DNA of 34,949 bases from an uncultured Alphaproteobacteria bacterium (GTDB lineage Bacteria > Pseudomonadota > Alphaproteobacteria > Rs-D84): NCBI GenBank assembly GCA_944389595.1, contig CALXMY010000011.1, positions 1 to 34,949 of the forward strand, in the 5' to 3' direction. The notes under the pieces are model-generated. The model did not search any database and was not told the DNA's origin. It saw nothing but the letters and a program-made list of their open reading frames with translations. This document shows, in pieces, positions 8,992 to 18,077 of this stretch (its first letter is position 1; each line of letters starts with the position of its first letter). The position numbers and the translations under genes were made by a program.

Positions 8992-11900
8992 TTTTCACGG
9001 TAAATATGCCGGAATCACCGGTGGCGGCGATTTGTGGATTATACATTGATTCGGCCCGAACCCCAGGAATTGTAAATGTTCCGGCGGTACCAATTTGTGC
9101 CGTATATGTAAATTCAGATGTATCACGTGTTAAATCCGTGTATATTAAAACACGATCTTCGCGCATTTCGATATAATCCATATTACCCGTGGCGGATTCA
9201 AAATTAGGTATAAACCCACCCGGCAGTAAATCTGTGATGGCGACATTTTGTGCCACATCAACCCCGCCGCGTGTGCGTGCAAAGATTTTTACGGTTACAA
9301 TATCGCCAATGTTTCCAGATGTAATACGGTTGTCATTGGAATCATAATATTCGCGAACAATTTCGATGCCATTTGAATATTTATCTGATTCTGTTGGGAA
9401 ACCCTGTTGCAGTAATGTATAAAATAACATATTTGTGTCATCGCATGTGTCACATTCAATGGTTATTTCTGATGCGTCGTTTGGTATTGTGGCCGTGATG
9501 GTTGACGTATCTTTTGATGTCTCAATTGTTGTTGGTACATTTGCCGTAATGCGAACATCGGGTATTTGTGCAGATGTTGGCATACCGGATAAAGCCATTA
9601 TAACCGCGGCAGATGCATGTGCACTGTATTGCCCGAATTCAATGTATTTGCGCAACAGTATTGATTCAGTCGGATTTTGGGGTGTGAAATGTTTGGCGGC
9701 AATATAGTAATACATCGCATCATTTGCAACATTGCTGTTGAAAATGCCGTTTGATTCAAATTCGTTATCAGATGATATTTCATATTTGGCGAACAAGTCA
9801 CGTGCCAGGTCATCTTGTTTCATAATTTTATAAGATGCGGCGATATATGTACCCATTAAATCAGATTGCCAATTTTTGATATTTTCATTTGCGTATTGTG
9901 TTAATGTGTCAATATAACTGGTGGTGATGTAATCGTTTGATGAAATGACATATATTGCATACGCCATTGTACGTGCGTATTCATCACTGGTTATTGTGTT
10001 GCCCGCAAATGTGCGCAGGTAATCTGTTGCGCGTGACAGCATATCTGTGGGAATATCAAAACCCGCATTTTTGGCAATTGTTAAGAATTGGGTAACATAT
10101 GCGGTTAAATATGCGGCGTTTACATCGTTCTGGTTCCCATATTGCATTTCGCCCGGCCATAATGCGAACGAACCGTCAACATTTTGTCGGTTGCGTAATT
10201 TGCCAATGGTTTCATTTATCATATTCAATGAATTATCAAATGTGGTTCCCAATATTTCGCTGGTTGGCATAACCACAAATGGCATTGCGCGTGATACCAA
10301 TTGTTCCGTGCATGGATATTCATATTTTTCCAGGTATTTAAATAACGGCATCACAAATGCGTCGGCACCATGGGATATATATAATTTGCGCGTGGCGTAT
10401 TCAGAATATAAATCTGTTTTGAAATCAGTAATTCGTGTGCGTTTTGAATCAACGATATCTGATTTTATATATGTTGTAAATGTTGTGGCCGGACGTACAG
10501 ATATGGTCGTGTTGCTGTGGCGTGTCGATAAAACTTTATCGGCATCTGTTAATTCGGCGTTTAATATGATATCCGCGTTTCCAGGGTTGTTTAATGCACG
10601 CACATCAAAGGTAATTAATTTTTCCGTGTTTTGCGGAATTTGAGTGTTTATATTATGTGTGCCGATTAATTCCAGTTTATCATTTGTTTCTATGTTAATA
10701 TTTGCAGTTGGATTATCACTGTCTGTGTCGGTCATGTTTGTTATAACCGAATTTATTGTAAATGTATCATTTGGGGCGGTAAATAATGGCGCAGATGTCG
10801 AGATAATAATTGGCGATTGCACCAATGTTTTTGCATCTGTGGCACCGATTGCCGATGTATTTGCGGCCACGGCAAAGATTGTTATTTCGCCATTAAAATG
10901 TTCCGGAATTTCGAATTCCATAATCCCGGGTGTATTTGCGCGTGCGTTCAAAATTTTTGAATAAAATGCCACCGGGGGTAACGTATCCCGTGCAAATGGA
11001 TTGCGTAAAATTTGGTCCGTGCCATCCATTCCGCCGCCATAGTCACCGCCGCCGGTTTTTGCATATTCACGTAAAATATTATATTCCGGCAATAACAAAG
11101 ATAATATTTGATATGTATTTACCTGTAATGCGGATTTTTGGAAAAAATGGGCAATTGGATTTGGAATTTGATATTTAGCGACCTGTAATATTCCGGTATC
11201 AACGGCGAATATCATCATGTGTGCATTTTTATCTGATGTGTATTTTATGGCCAGTTTATTGTCGCGCACTGTTTCGGGAACATCCAATGTTATTTTGATT
11301 TCATGTGCCGATACATCCGCCGAAAATGGCGCAACAGCATATGCATATGGTGTGGTAAAAATATCACGGCTGTTTATATCGCGAACAAATGATACGTTTA
11401 CGTAACCGGTGCCGGCAAATCCGTCGGGCACGGTTATATGTTGTACAGATGATGTCGATGTGGTTTTAAACCATTTGTATGCATATACTTTGTCGCGTTC
11501 AATGGTTATCAGACCGGTGCCGGTATATGGGGCGGTTATATTAATTGCAATATCATCACCAGGTGCGTATTCGCTGTGGTTCAGCTTAATTCGTAATTCC
11601 GCATTTGTATCTGTTTGTAACGATGTGTTGGTTCCACCGGCAACAAAATATTCAATGTTTGCCAAAATATTTTCCGATGTATCCAAAATTTGGACGATGT
11701 ATGTGCCGCCATTGGTAGTGTCCAGCGTGATATCGGTTCCTGTTTCGGAAATGTTGATTTGGCGTTGATCAATTATATTATCGCGCGTTACCGTTTGATA
11801 TTTATAAAAATTATTATAATCCTTGACCAATGTAGTTTGTTTTTCACGACGAATTGTGCGCAATGTTAAATCGTTGGTGGCGATTTGTGTTGCCGTATTA

Positions 11901-14749
11901 TCAATTGCAATTAAATTTATTTTTCGTAAAGCGTTTCTGTTTATATATGATAAATCGTCATTTGCACGCCAACCAACCAGATATTTTGCGTCAGATACAC
12001 GGGTGGTGATATTTGTTTGAACACTTTGGCCAGAATTTGATTCAAATCCGCGTACATTCAATGTCAGCATGTATGTGCCATATGGAATATTGTTTTCGAA
12101 ATTTATATCAAAGTCGGCATTTCCATTTTCATCGGTGCGAACATCTGGTAAATCAATTGAAAATGTTCGTGCGCGTTTTGAAACATTATCGGATAATCCA
12201 GTGCCAGAGATAAAATTAGTCGTGAAATTATAACCATTAAATTTATTAAATGAATATTCAACAGGGTGCAATGTTGCACGGGCCGATATACGACGATTGG
12301 TCGCAGGTGTGCCAAACAAATTTCGCAATGAAACATTTGCATGCAAATTATTTGTGGCAATCCATCCGTTTTCCAATGCGTTTGTAATATGGGCGGAAAT
12401 TTTTAATGTGTCGGGAACGAATTCCTGGACATCAAATGTTGCGGTGCCCAACATATCGGACAGGTTGTTATTTGATGTTAATGAATATAAATATGCGTTC
12501 CAATTACCCAATGTCGCATCATTTGGAATTTCATATTGTGCGTCAAACATTCCGTCGGCTGTTAAAGAAAACGTTTTTTCCAATATTGTGCGCCCGCGGG
12601 AATCAAATATTTGTAATCTGACCGGTATGCCAGCCAATGGTTTGAAAGATTTATCTTTGACTATGCCGGCCAAAATTAATGTTTCGCCGGGACGATATAT
12701 GCCACGGTCAGAAAACATAAATGCATTCATTGGACTGGATGAATATGCGTATACTCCATCAATATCAAATTTTGAATATTCAACCTGTTGATTATATGCG
12801 TTATATGGAATAAACGCAATGTCATTGCCACGGCGTGCGACAATTGCAACCGGCTCGCGCGCGTTTCGGTATTCTGACCATGGCAGCGCGGGTATATTGA
12901 CATGACCATTATCATCGGTGCGCCCGGACCATATCGCATTACCATTGCGGCCCAATACATATATTTCAACATCCGCCGCCGGTGTGCCCGATGACAGATT
13001 TGATACGAATACAACGGATGACGAGTCCTGGTTTACTTTACGTATAATCCCCATATCTGTCAGTAATATTAAACGTTTGTCATTATATTCGGCCGTGTTT
13101 TCAGATGTGCCCGTTTGAATTATGAAAATTCCCGTGTTATCACCATATGTGCGGTCCAAATAATCGCCCAGATCGATTGACGCGTAATTTGCACGTGTTC
13201 TGGATGTGGGGGTGAATGAAATTTTTTTCTGGAATACAACCGACATGTCATATGCATCGAATGCCCACGATTTGAATTCCATGTTTGGTGCGAATACATT
13301 GTATGTTTGTGATATTAAATGGTTTATTTCAGATGATTTTACTTTATATAAATTCACATATGCTGTATTCGCCCCACCGCGCGCGACCAGGCCCAATTTT
13401 CTGTCGCCTGATAATGACAGTAATGCCCCGGAACCCGCAATTCCAACGGTTTTTTGTAAATATGGTACATCCAATACGCCGCCCCAGCCGTTTTGCATGG
13501 TAAACCCGTTTGCAGACATGATGCCCGGTTGTACATCAATATATATATTTCGATTGTCATCGTCGGATACATTATATGTAAAGGCATATTGGTAAACGCC
13601 ATTTGGTGTGGCGAAATCAATTTGTTTTATATTCAATTTTGTCGATTCTGATAACACCTGGTCCGTGATTTCATCGCGCATCCATGTGTGCGATTGTTCG
13701 TTTGTTTGTTCGTCTGCGTCACGATATTTGGGCAATAAATACACCGTTAGATATTTTGACCAATCAATATTATTTTGGGCGGCAGTTGTGGTGTTTATTA
13801 ATATTAACTGTTGTGAATTGCCGTCATCCATATCCACAACGTTTGTTTGAATTGAATCGATTTTGAATATATTATCCGCAGATTGGATTGTGACATTTGC
13901 ATTTATTTTTTTTGTATCGGCATCGCCCGCCGCCGCAGGTATGCGATTTAATTTCAAATGCATATTTTGTGGTTCTGTGGTTACGGGGATCGGTTCTGAT
14001 ATTATAAATGCCGTGCGATGAAAACGGTCAAATTGTACAGAAAATCCCAATCTTTCGCCATTTAATTTTAACGAAACCCGGTCTGCGAAATCATTTGTAT
14101 TAATTGCATAATTAAATGATATTACCGCGATGCCAATAACTGATTTTTTATTATCCGGGGCAGGGTATAAATTAAAATTATCAACCGATGCAGTAATTTG
14201 CGGTGTTGTAAAAGTTATGCGTTTTGTATTAACACGCACATCGGGATTAAATAATCCGGATTTTGTTTTGATTGTAAATTTTGTATCCGCCGGCCATGGG
14301 TCATCGGGGGTAAACATTACAGCATTGTCGCCGCGCATATACCATGTGCCGCGAATAAAAGGTGTGATTTCAATGTATTGCGATAAATCGTCACCATTAA
14401 TGTCCATTTTAAATGCGGGGGCATATTGGCCGGATTCCAGGCCATATGATAAAACCACATTATCAGGTACGCTTAATTCGCGGTCATTGTTTGGTTCGGG
14501 GATACTGTTTGGCGTTGCAAAAAACATTGTTACATCATTATTAAATGTTGATGTTTCGGGGGCCATAATATCAGCATTTAATTTGGTTGTATCATTACGT
14601 GTTGCAATATTCCACCATGTGCCGGCGATTATGCCAACAAATGCCGCCGCCACCACAACCCAAATCAAAATTCGGTTCCATTTATATGTACGTTTTGTGC
14701 GCGAAATACGTGATTTTTTCGCGATATTGGATTGCTTTTTATTTGGCAT
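8975..14749 (-). CDS. Bacterial alpha-2-macroglobulin family protein (YfhM type)
   Basis: A 1924-residue protein, longer than the roughly 1650 residues of E. coli YfhM. A Lys/Arg-rich cytoplasmic tail is followed by a transmembrane segment at about residues 25-48. No lipobox Cys is seen, so it appears to be an inner-membrane-anchored periplasmic protein rather than a lipoprotein. The macroglobulin beta domains fill the first 1200 residues, including the MG motif DRGIYRPGE. The thioester motif CTEQ lies near residue 1479, followed by the helical thioester domain. The family traps attacking proteases by thioester coupling and works with PBP1C to protect and repair murein. Start ATG has GGGGG upstream and a promoter at 14777-14805. 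Confidence 0.93.
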   Translation of the reverse strand: MPNKKQSNIAKKSRISRTKRTYKWNRILIWVVVAAAFVGIIAGTWWNIATRNDTTKLNADIMAPETSTFNNDVTMFFATPNSIPEPNNDRELSVPDNVVLSYGLESGQYAPAFKMDINGDDLSQYIEITPFIRGTWYMRGDNAVMFTPDDPWPADTKFTIKTKSGLFNPDVRVNTKRITFTTPQITASVDNFNLYPAPDNKKSVIGIAVISFNYAINTNDFADRVSLKLNGERLGFSVQFDRFHRTAFIISEPIPVTTEPQNMHLKLNRIPAAAGDADTKKINANVTIQSADNIFKIDSIQTNVVDMDDGNSQQLILINTTTAAQNNIDWSKYLTVYLLPKYRDADEQTNEQSHTWMRDEITDQVLSESTKLNIKQIDFATPNGVYQYAFTYNVSDDDNRNIYIDVQPGIMSANGFTMQNGWGGVLDVPYLQKTVGIAGSGALLSLSGDRKLGLVARGGANTAYVNLYKVKSSEINHLISQTYNVFAPNMEFKSWAFDAYDMSVVFQKKISFTPTSRTRANYASIDLGDYLDRTYGDNTGIFIIQTGTSENTAEYNDKRLILLTDMGIIRKVNQDSSSVVFVSNLSSGTPAADVEIYVLGRNGNAIWSGRTDDNGHVNIPALPWSEYRNAREPVAIVARRGNDIAFIPYNAYNQQVEYSKFDIDGVYAYSSSPMNAFMFSDRGIYRPGETLILAGIVKDKSFKPLAGIPVRLQIFDSRGRTILEKTFSLTADGMFDAQYEIPNDATLGNWNAYLYSLTSNNNLSDMLGTATFDVQEFVPDTLKISAHITNALENGWIATNNLHANVSLRNLFGTPATNRRISARATLHPVEYSFNKFNGYNFTTNFISGTGLSDNVSKRARTFSIDLPDVRTDENGNADFDINFENNIPYGTYMLTLNVRGFESNSGQSVQTNITTRVSDAKYLVGWRANDDLSYINRNALRKINLIAIDNTATQIATNDLTLRTIRREKQTTLVKDYNNFYKYQTVTRDNIIDQRQINISETGTDITLDTTNGGTYIVQILDTSENILANIEYFVAGGTNTSLQTDTNAELRIKLNHSEYAPGDDIAINITAPYTGTGLITIERDKVYAYKWFKTTSTSSVQHITVPDGFAGTGYVNVSFVRDINSRDIFTTPYAYAVAPFSADVSAHEIKITLDVPETVRDNKLAIKYTSDKNAHMMIFAVDTGILQVAKYQIPNPIAHFFQKSALQVNTYQILSLLLPEYNILREYAKTGGGDYGGGMDGTDQILRNPFARDTLPPVAFYSKILNARANTPGIMEFEIPEHFNGEITIFAVAANTSAIGATDAKTLVQSPIIISTSAPLFTAPNDTFTINSVITNMTDTDSDNPTANINIETNDKLELIGTHNINTQIPQNTEKLITFDVRALNNPGNADIILNAELTDADKVLSTRHSNTTISVRPATTFTTYIKSDIVDSKRTRITDFKTDLYSEYATRKLYISHGADAFVMPLFKYLEKYEYPCTEQLVSRAMPFVVMPTSEILGTTFDNSLNMINETIGKLRNRQNVDGSFALWPGEMQYGNQNDVNAAYLTAYVTQFLTIAKNAGFDIPTDMLSRATDYLRTFAGNTITSDEYARTMAYAIYVISSNDYITTSYIDTLTQYANENIKNWQSDLMGTYIAASYKIMKQDDLARDLFAKYEISSDNEFESNGIFNSNVANDAMYYYIAAKHFTPQNPTESILLRKYIEFGQYSAHASAAVIMALSGMPTSAQIPDVRITANVPTTIETSKDTSTITATIPNDASEITIECDTCDDTNMLFYTLLQQGFPTESDKYSNGIEIVREYYDSNDNRITSGNIGDIVTVKIFARTRGGVDVAQNVAITDLLPGGFIPNFESATGNMDYIEMREDRVLIYTDLTRDTSEFTYTAQIGTAGTFTIPGVRAESMYNPQIAATGDSGIFTVKNEVQQ

Positions 14750-14776
14750 AAAAATCCCCCTTTCTTTGACAGGATT

Positions 14777-14805
14777 ATCATAGATTTAAAATACAGAAAT
14801 TACAA
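14777..14805 (-). promoter_or_regulatory. Predicted promoter of the A2M-pbpC operon
   Basis: On the minus strand TTGTAA (14800-14805), a 17-base spacer and TATGAT (14777-14782) lie 28 bases before the start codon at 14749. No other strong candidate is visible, so this probably drives both genes. Confidence 0.5.
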
Positions 14806-14931
14806 GTTAATTATTAAAATTTTATCACTGATTTTTGTATGTATGGTTTTATCATTTTATCCAGGGAATATAAATAATACCGGGAGAGACCGCGAACAAT
14901 TTGCCAAATACGGTAAAAAAGGAGTTTTTTT

Positions 14932-15573
14932 GTGGTATATGGATATGTGCGTGTGTCAACTGACCACCAAACAACAGAAAATCAGCGTTTCGAAATACAG
15001 AAATTTTGTGAAAAGAATCAAATATTAATTGATTGCTGGATAGAGGAAAAAATTTCAGCAACCAAAGATTTAAATAAAAGAAAATTAGGGCGATTAATTA
15101 AACGTGTTCAAAAAGATGATTTAATAATTGCATCGGAATTATCGCGTTTGGGACGTAATTTGTTACAAATAATGAGTATATTGCACCATTGTATGAACAT
15201 AGGTACACAAATATGGACAATAAAAGATAATTATCGTTTGGGTTCAGATATTACCAGCAAGGTTTTGGCATTTGCGTTTGGGTTGTCGGCGGAAATTGAA
15301 CGCAATTTGATATCACAACGCACCAAAGAATCATTGGCGCGTTTAAAAGCCGAAGGCAAACGTATCGGCCGCCCGTATGGCAGTCGTAATATGTGTAAAT
15401 TAGACGGGCATGAAAAATATATATCAAAAAAATTGGCGGGCGGCAGTAATAAAAAGGAAATTGCCCGGCGACTGCGTGTTCACCGTGATACTTTGGCGCG
15501 ATTTATCGAAGAACGTGGGTTAAGCACAACAGGGGATTCAAATGTGGAACAATCCGGAATTTTGTCCGTATGA
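14932..15573 (+). CDS. Serine recombinase, Mpi-type DNA invertase/resolvase family
   Basis: A 213-residue small serine recombinase. The N-terminal catalytic domain starts VYGYVRVSTDHQT with nucleophile Ser9. SELSRLGRN carries the conserved Arg residues near 68-71, followed by AFAFGLSAEIERNLISQRT in the dimer-interface helix. A helix-turn-helix lies near 155-190 (NKKEIARRLRVHRDTLARF). From memory the closest pattern is the Bacteroides master invertase Mpi family, which flips promoters flanked by inverted repeats. The start is GTG with AAGGAG (14919-14924) 7 bases upstream. It stands alone between the A2M operon and rpsB, with no inverted repeat seen in either flank. Family is firm; substrate sites are unknown. 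Confidence 0.93.
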   Translation: MVYGYVRVSTDHQTTENQRFEIQKFCEKNQILIDCWIEEKISATKDLNKRKLGRLIKRVQKDDLIIASELSRLGRNLLQIMSILHHCMNIGTQIWTIKDNYRLGSDITSKVLAFAFGLSAEIERNLISQRTKESLARLKAEGKRIGRPYGSRNMCKLDGHEKYISKKLAGGSNKKEIARRLRVHRDTLARFIEERGLSTTGDSNVEQSGILSV

Positions 15574-15590
15574 TAAACGCAATTTTTCCC

Positions 15591-15619
15591 TTGATTTTTG
15601 TGCAATTTTATTCTAATAT
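15591..15619 (+). promoter_or_regulatory. rpsB-tsf promoter
   Basis: TTGATT (15591-15596), a 17-base spacer and TAATAT (15614-15619) form a good sigma70-type promoter. The predicted start near 15626 gives a leader of about 110 bases before the rpsB ATG. It begins 18 bases after the recombinase stop. Confidence 0.65.
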
Positions 15620-15626
15620 CGGGCTA

Positions 15627-15703
15627 CACGTCATTACGTGAATAACACAGTCGTTTTATTAAGCAAGGTTTCTGTCCAAATGAAAGTTTGGTTTTTGAAC
15701 GAC
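15627..15703 (+). promoter_or_regulatory. Structured 5' leader of rpsB, candidate S2 autoregulatory element
   Basis: The leader can form a 5' hairpin CACGT-CATT-ACGTG (15627-15640). A second domain follows in which GTCGTT (15650-15655) pairs with AACGAC (15698-15703) and encloses the hairpin CCAAA-TGAAAG-TTTGG (15676-15691). rpsB leaders regulate S2 synthesis in several bacteria; that this one does so is inference from its position and pairing. Confidence 0.4.
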
Positions 15704-15735
15704 AAGGATAACAACAGAAAACAAAGGATATTAAA

Positions 15736-16593
15736 ATGGCATTGCCAACATTTACAATGAAGCAGTTGATGGAGGCTGGGGTGCATTTTGGGCATCACAC
15801 ACGTCGCTGGAACCCGTTAATGACATCATATGTTTATGGTGTAAAAGATAAAATTCATATCATTAATTTAAATAAAACTGCACCGTTATTATATCGTGCA
15901 TTGGTTGCGTTGGAAACTATCGCTGCGGCCGGGGGTAAAATTTTGTTCGTTGCAACAAAGCACCAGGCCAAAGATATTGTCAAAGATGCGGCCGAACGTT
16001 GCGGACAATTTTATGTGAATAATCGCTGGTTGGGTGGTATGTTGACCAATTGGACAACCGTTTCACAATCAATTCGCCGTTTGAAAAAAATGGAATCTGA
16101 TATTGAAAATGCCGATAAATTGGGACTGACAAAAAAAGAAGTCGGCGTAATGACCAAAGAAGTCGCAAAATTACGCGATATCTTTGGCGGTATTTTGGAA
16201 ATGCATGGCACGCCCCAGGCGGTAATAGTTATTGATGTGCCACGTGAAATTAACGCAGTGCGCGAAGCCAGAAATCTGGACATTCCGACAATTGCAATTT
16301 GCGATACAAATGCAAATCCGGAAATGGTTGACTATCCGGTGCCGGGTAATGATGATGCCGCACGTGCAATTCAACTGTATTGCGACTTGTTCGTTGATGC
16401 AATATTGTCTGGTATTGAAAAACGCTTGGGCGGACCGGCCGGGAAAAAGGTTGAATCAGATATGGCCGACGTTGCCGATGAATTTGAAGCTGATATCAAA
16501 GATAAAGAAGCGCAACAGAAATCTAAAATGTCCGAGGCCCGTGCCGAACGTCGTGGTAAGTTGATGGAAAAAGCGGAAAAGGCGGATAAATAA
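15736..16593 (+). CDS. rpsB: 30S ribosomal protein S2
   Basis: A 285-residue protein with family-typical sequence throughout: GVHFGHHTRRWNP near residue 15, NRWLGGMLTNW near residue 95, and IDVPREINAVREA with IPTIAICDTNANP in the central domain. The C-terminal 50 residues are a charged Lys/Glu/Ala tail, somewhat longer than in E. coli S2 (241 residues). S2 binds the 30S subunit near S1 and 16S rRNA helix 26. AAAGGA (15723-15728) is well spaced from the ATG. It is followed by a strong hairpin and tsf, the conserved rpsB-tsf operon. Confidence 0.98.
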   Translation: MALPTFTMKQLMEAGVHFGHHTRRWNPLMTSYVYGVKDKIHIINLNKTAPLLYRALVALETIAAAGGKILFVATKHQAKDIVKDAAERCGQFYVNNRWLGGMLTNWTTVSQSIRRLKKMESDIENADKLGLTKKEVGVMTKEVAKLRDIFGGILEMHGTPQAVIVIDVPREINAVREARNLDIPTIAICDTNANPEMVDYPVPGNDDAARAIQLYCDLFVDAILSGIEKRLGGPAGKKVESDMADVADEFEADIKDKEAQQKSKMSEARAERRGKLMEKAEKADK

Positions 16594-16609
16594 TATCTGG
16601 GGTAAAATC

Positions 16610-16636
16610 GGTGTTCGGGATTTGTGCCCGAACACC
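16610..16636 (+). promoter_or_regulatory. rpsB-tsf intergenic hairpin
   Basis: A perfect 10-base stem, GGTGTTCGGG paired with CCCGAACACC, with loop ATTTGTG, begins 17 bases after the rpsB stop. No T-run follows, so it is not a standard intrinsic terminator. It may be a processing or partial attenuation site, or may protect 3' ends and adjust the S2 to EF-Ts ratio. Confidence 0.6.
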
Positions 16637-16673
16637 AAATGCAAATTTAATAATTTATTTAATGGGGGAAAAA

Positions 16674-17543
16674 ATGGCAGAAGTAACCGCAAAATTAATT
16701 CAGGAACTGCGTGAAAAAACATCCGCTGGTATGATGGATTGTAAAAAAGCGTTGATTGAAAACAATGGTGATATCGAAGCAGCAGCGGATTGGTTGCGCC
16801 AAAAAGGTATTGTAAAGGCCGCGTCCAAGGCTGGGCGTGTTGCTGCATCTGGATTGGTGACCGTTGTTAAATGTGACAATATGGGATGTGTGGTCGAAGT
16901 TAATGCCGAAACAGATTTTGTTGCGAAAAACGATAAATTCCAGAAATTGGTATCTGATATTGCGGCCAAAGCTGCGGAATTACAGGGTGATTTCGATGCG
17001 ACAATGAATGCAGTCAAAGATGATATTGCTGCGACAATTTCCACAATTGGTGAAAATATGAATTTGCGTCGTATTGCCAAGGTTAACGGTGACCATATTT
17101 ATACATATATTCATAATGCACTGGTGCCGGGTATGGGGCAAATCGGCGTTGTGGTCGCAATTAATGGCGATTCCGATAAAATTGATGAAATTGGTAATAA
17201 AATCGCCATGCATATTGCCGCAAATAAGCCTGAATTTATGACAATTGATGATGTTGATCCGGCGGCCGTTGAACGTGAAAAGAAGGTGTTCATTGAATCT
17301 GGTGCAACTGCGGGCAAACCAGAGCCTGTTGTTGAAAAAATGGTCCAGGGTCGTATCCATAAATATTATGCCGAAACTGTTTTAGAAGAACAGCCGTTCG
17401 TTATGGATCCATCCAAAACTGTTAAACAGGTTGTTGATGAAGCCGGCGGTAAATTGGCGGGTTTTGCGTATTTCGTTTTGGGCGAAGGTATCCAGAAACG
17501 CGAAGATAATCTGGCCGATGAAGTTGCAAAAATGTTGTCATAA
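16674..17543 (+). CDS. tsf: Elongation factor Ts
   Basis: A 289-residue protein starting MAEVTAKLIQELREKTSAG. The N-terminal UBA-like domain has the EF-Tu contact motif TSAGMMDCKKAL. The core follows with VEVNAETDFVAKND, the family signature for the GDP-release region. EF-Ts catalyses GDP/GTP exchange on EF-Tu in the cytoplasm. I chose the ATG at 16674 because GGGGGA sits just upstream and homologues start there. An in-frame ATG at 16611 would add 21 residues lying inside the intergenic hairpin and is rejected. An intrinsic terminator follows. Confidence 0.98.
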   Translation: MAEVTAKLIQELREKTSAGMMDCKKALIENNGDIEAAADWLRQKGIVKAASKAGRVAASGLVTVVKCDNMGCVVEVNAETDFVAKNDKFQKLVSDIAAKAAELQGDFDATMNAVKDDIAATISTIGENMNLRRIAKVNGDHIYTYIHNALVPGMGQIGVVVAINGDSDKIDEIGNKIAMHIAANKPEFMTIDDVDPAAVEREKKVFIESGATAGKPEPVVEKMVQGRIHKYYAETVLEEQPFVMDPSKTVKQVVDEAGGKLAGFAYFVLGEGIQKREDNLADEVAKMLS

Positions 17544-17561
17544 TATTTTTGTAATACAGTT

Positions 17562-17592
17562 AAAAAAATCCGGCCATATGGCCGGATTTTTA
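17562..17592 (+). terminator. Intrinsic terminator after tsf
   Basis: The palindromic stem ATCCGGCC/GGCCGGAT (17568-17587) is flanked by seven A upstream and five T downstream. It closes the rpsB-tsf transcript and could also act on the opposite strand. Confidence 0.9.
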
Positions 17593-17666
17593 AATGATAT
17601 TGGTATTATTTGCTGGAAAAATTACGTTCGTAATGATATTTTATTAGAAGGTAAGGATTGTGTTTT

Positions 17667-18056
17667 ATGAAAAAATATAAAATTAACAGTATCAAGTATA
17701 ATAATTCTGATGATGCGATTATGTTTGTTATAAATAACAAAGGGGCAATTCAGGCCCAGGTTGTTCCAGTGGATTTTATTCGCGGGTTACAGGTGGGTGA
17801 TGATATCCGTTCGTTGGGTTTTGGCGGATTCCCAATTGTTTGGTCGTGTCGTGATAAATTGCATTTAACAATAACGCCATTTAACGAAAATTTAATCAGA
17901 AATTATGCATCGCAAAACTTTGATTTGGGCGATGGGATTTATTTTCGATATTTACTGGCGCGGGCGTTGTCGGTGCGTGGGATTAAACCGAAATTCAGTA
18001 CATCGAAAAATTTACGTTTATTTTTGTATGGCAAAAAAACAGAACGTACAAAATAA
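17667..18056 (+). CDS. Hypothetical protein upstream of tyrS
   Basis: A 129-residue protein starting at ATG 17667, with AAGG (17653-17656) 10 bases upstream; a TTG three codons earlier is possible. There is no signal peptide or membrane segment, so it is probably cytoplasmic. The sequence alternates short beta-like and helical stretches. Examples are DDAIMFVINNKG, FGGFPIVWSCRDKLHLT and a basic C-terminus with KPKFSTSKNLRLFLYGKK. I cannot assign a family. It lies between the tsf terminator and tyrS, 9-21 bases from the latter, so it is probably co-transcribed with tyrS. Confidence 0.75.
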   Translation: MKKYKINSIKYNNSDDAIMFVINNKGAIQAQVVPVDFIRGLQVGDDIRSLGFGGFPIVWSCRDKLHLTITPFNENLIRNYASQNFDLGDGIYFRYLLARALSVRGIKPKFSTSKNLRLFLYGKKTERTK

Positions 18057-18077
18057 AAAAGACCAATGGTGGTAAAA

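Noticed and set aside
10047..10643. Plus-strand frame of 198 codons
   Set aside because: Antisense to the alpha-2-macroglobulin gene, with no recognisable motif.
14732..15028. Plus-strand frame overlapping the recombinase start
   Set aside because: It overlaps the recombinase in a different frame; the GTG with AAGGAG and conserved catalytic Ser supports the recombinase frame.
14750..15735. Invertible promoter next to the recombinase
   Set aside because: I looked for inverted repeats flanking either intergenic region and saw none longer than a few bases, so no local switch can be claimed.
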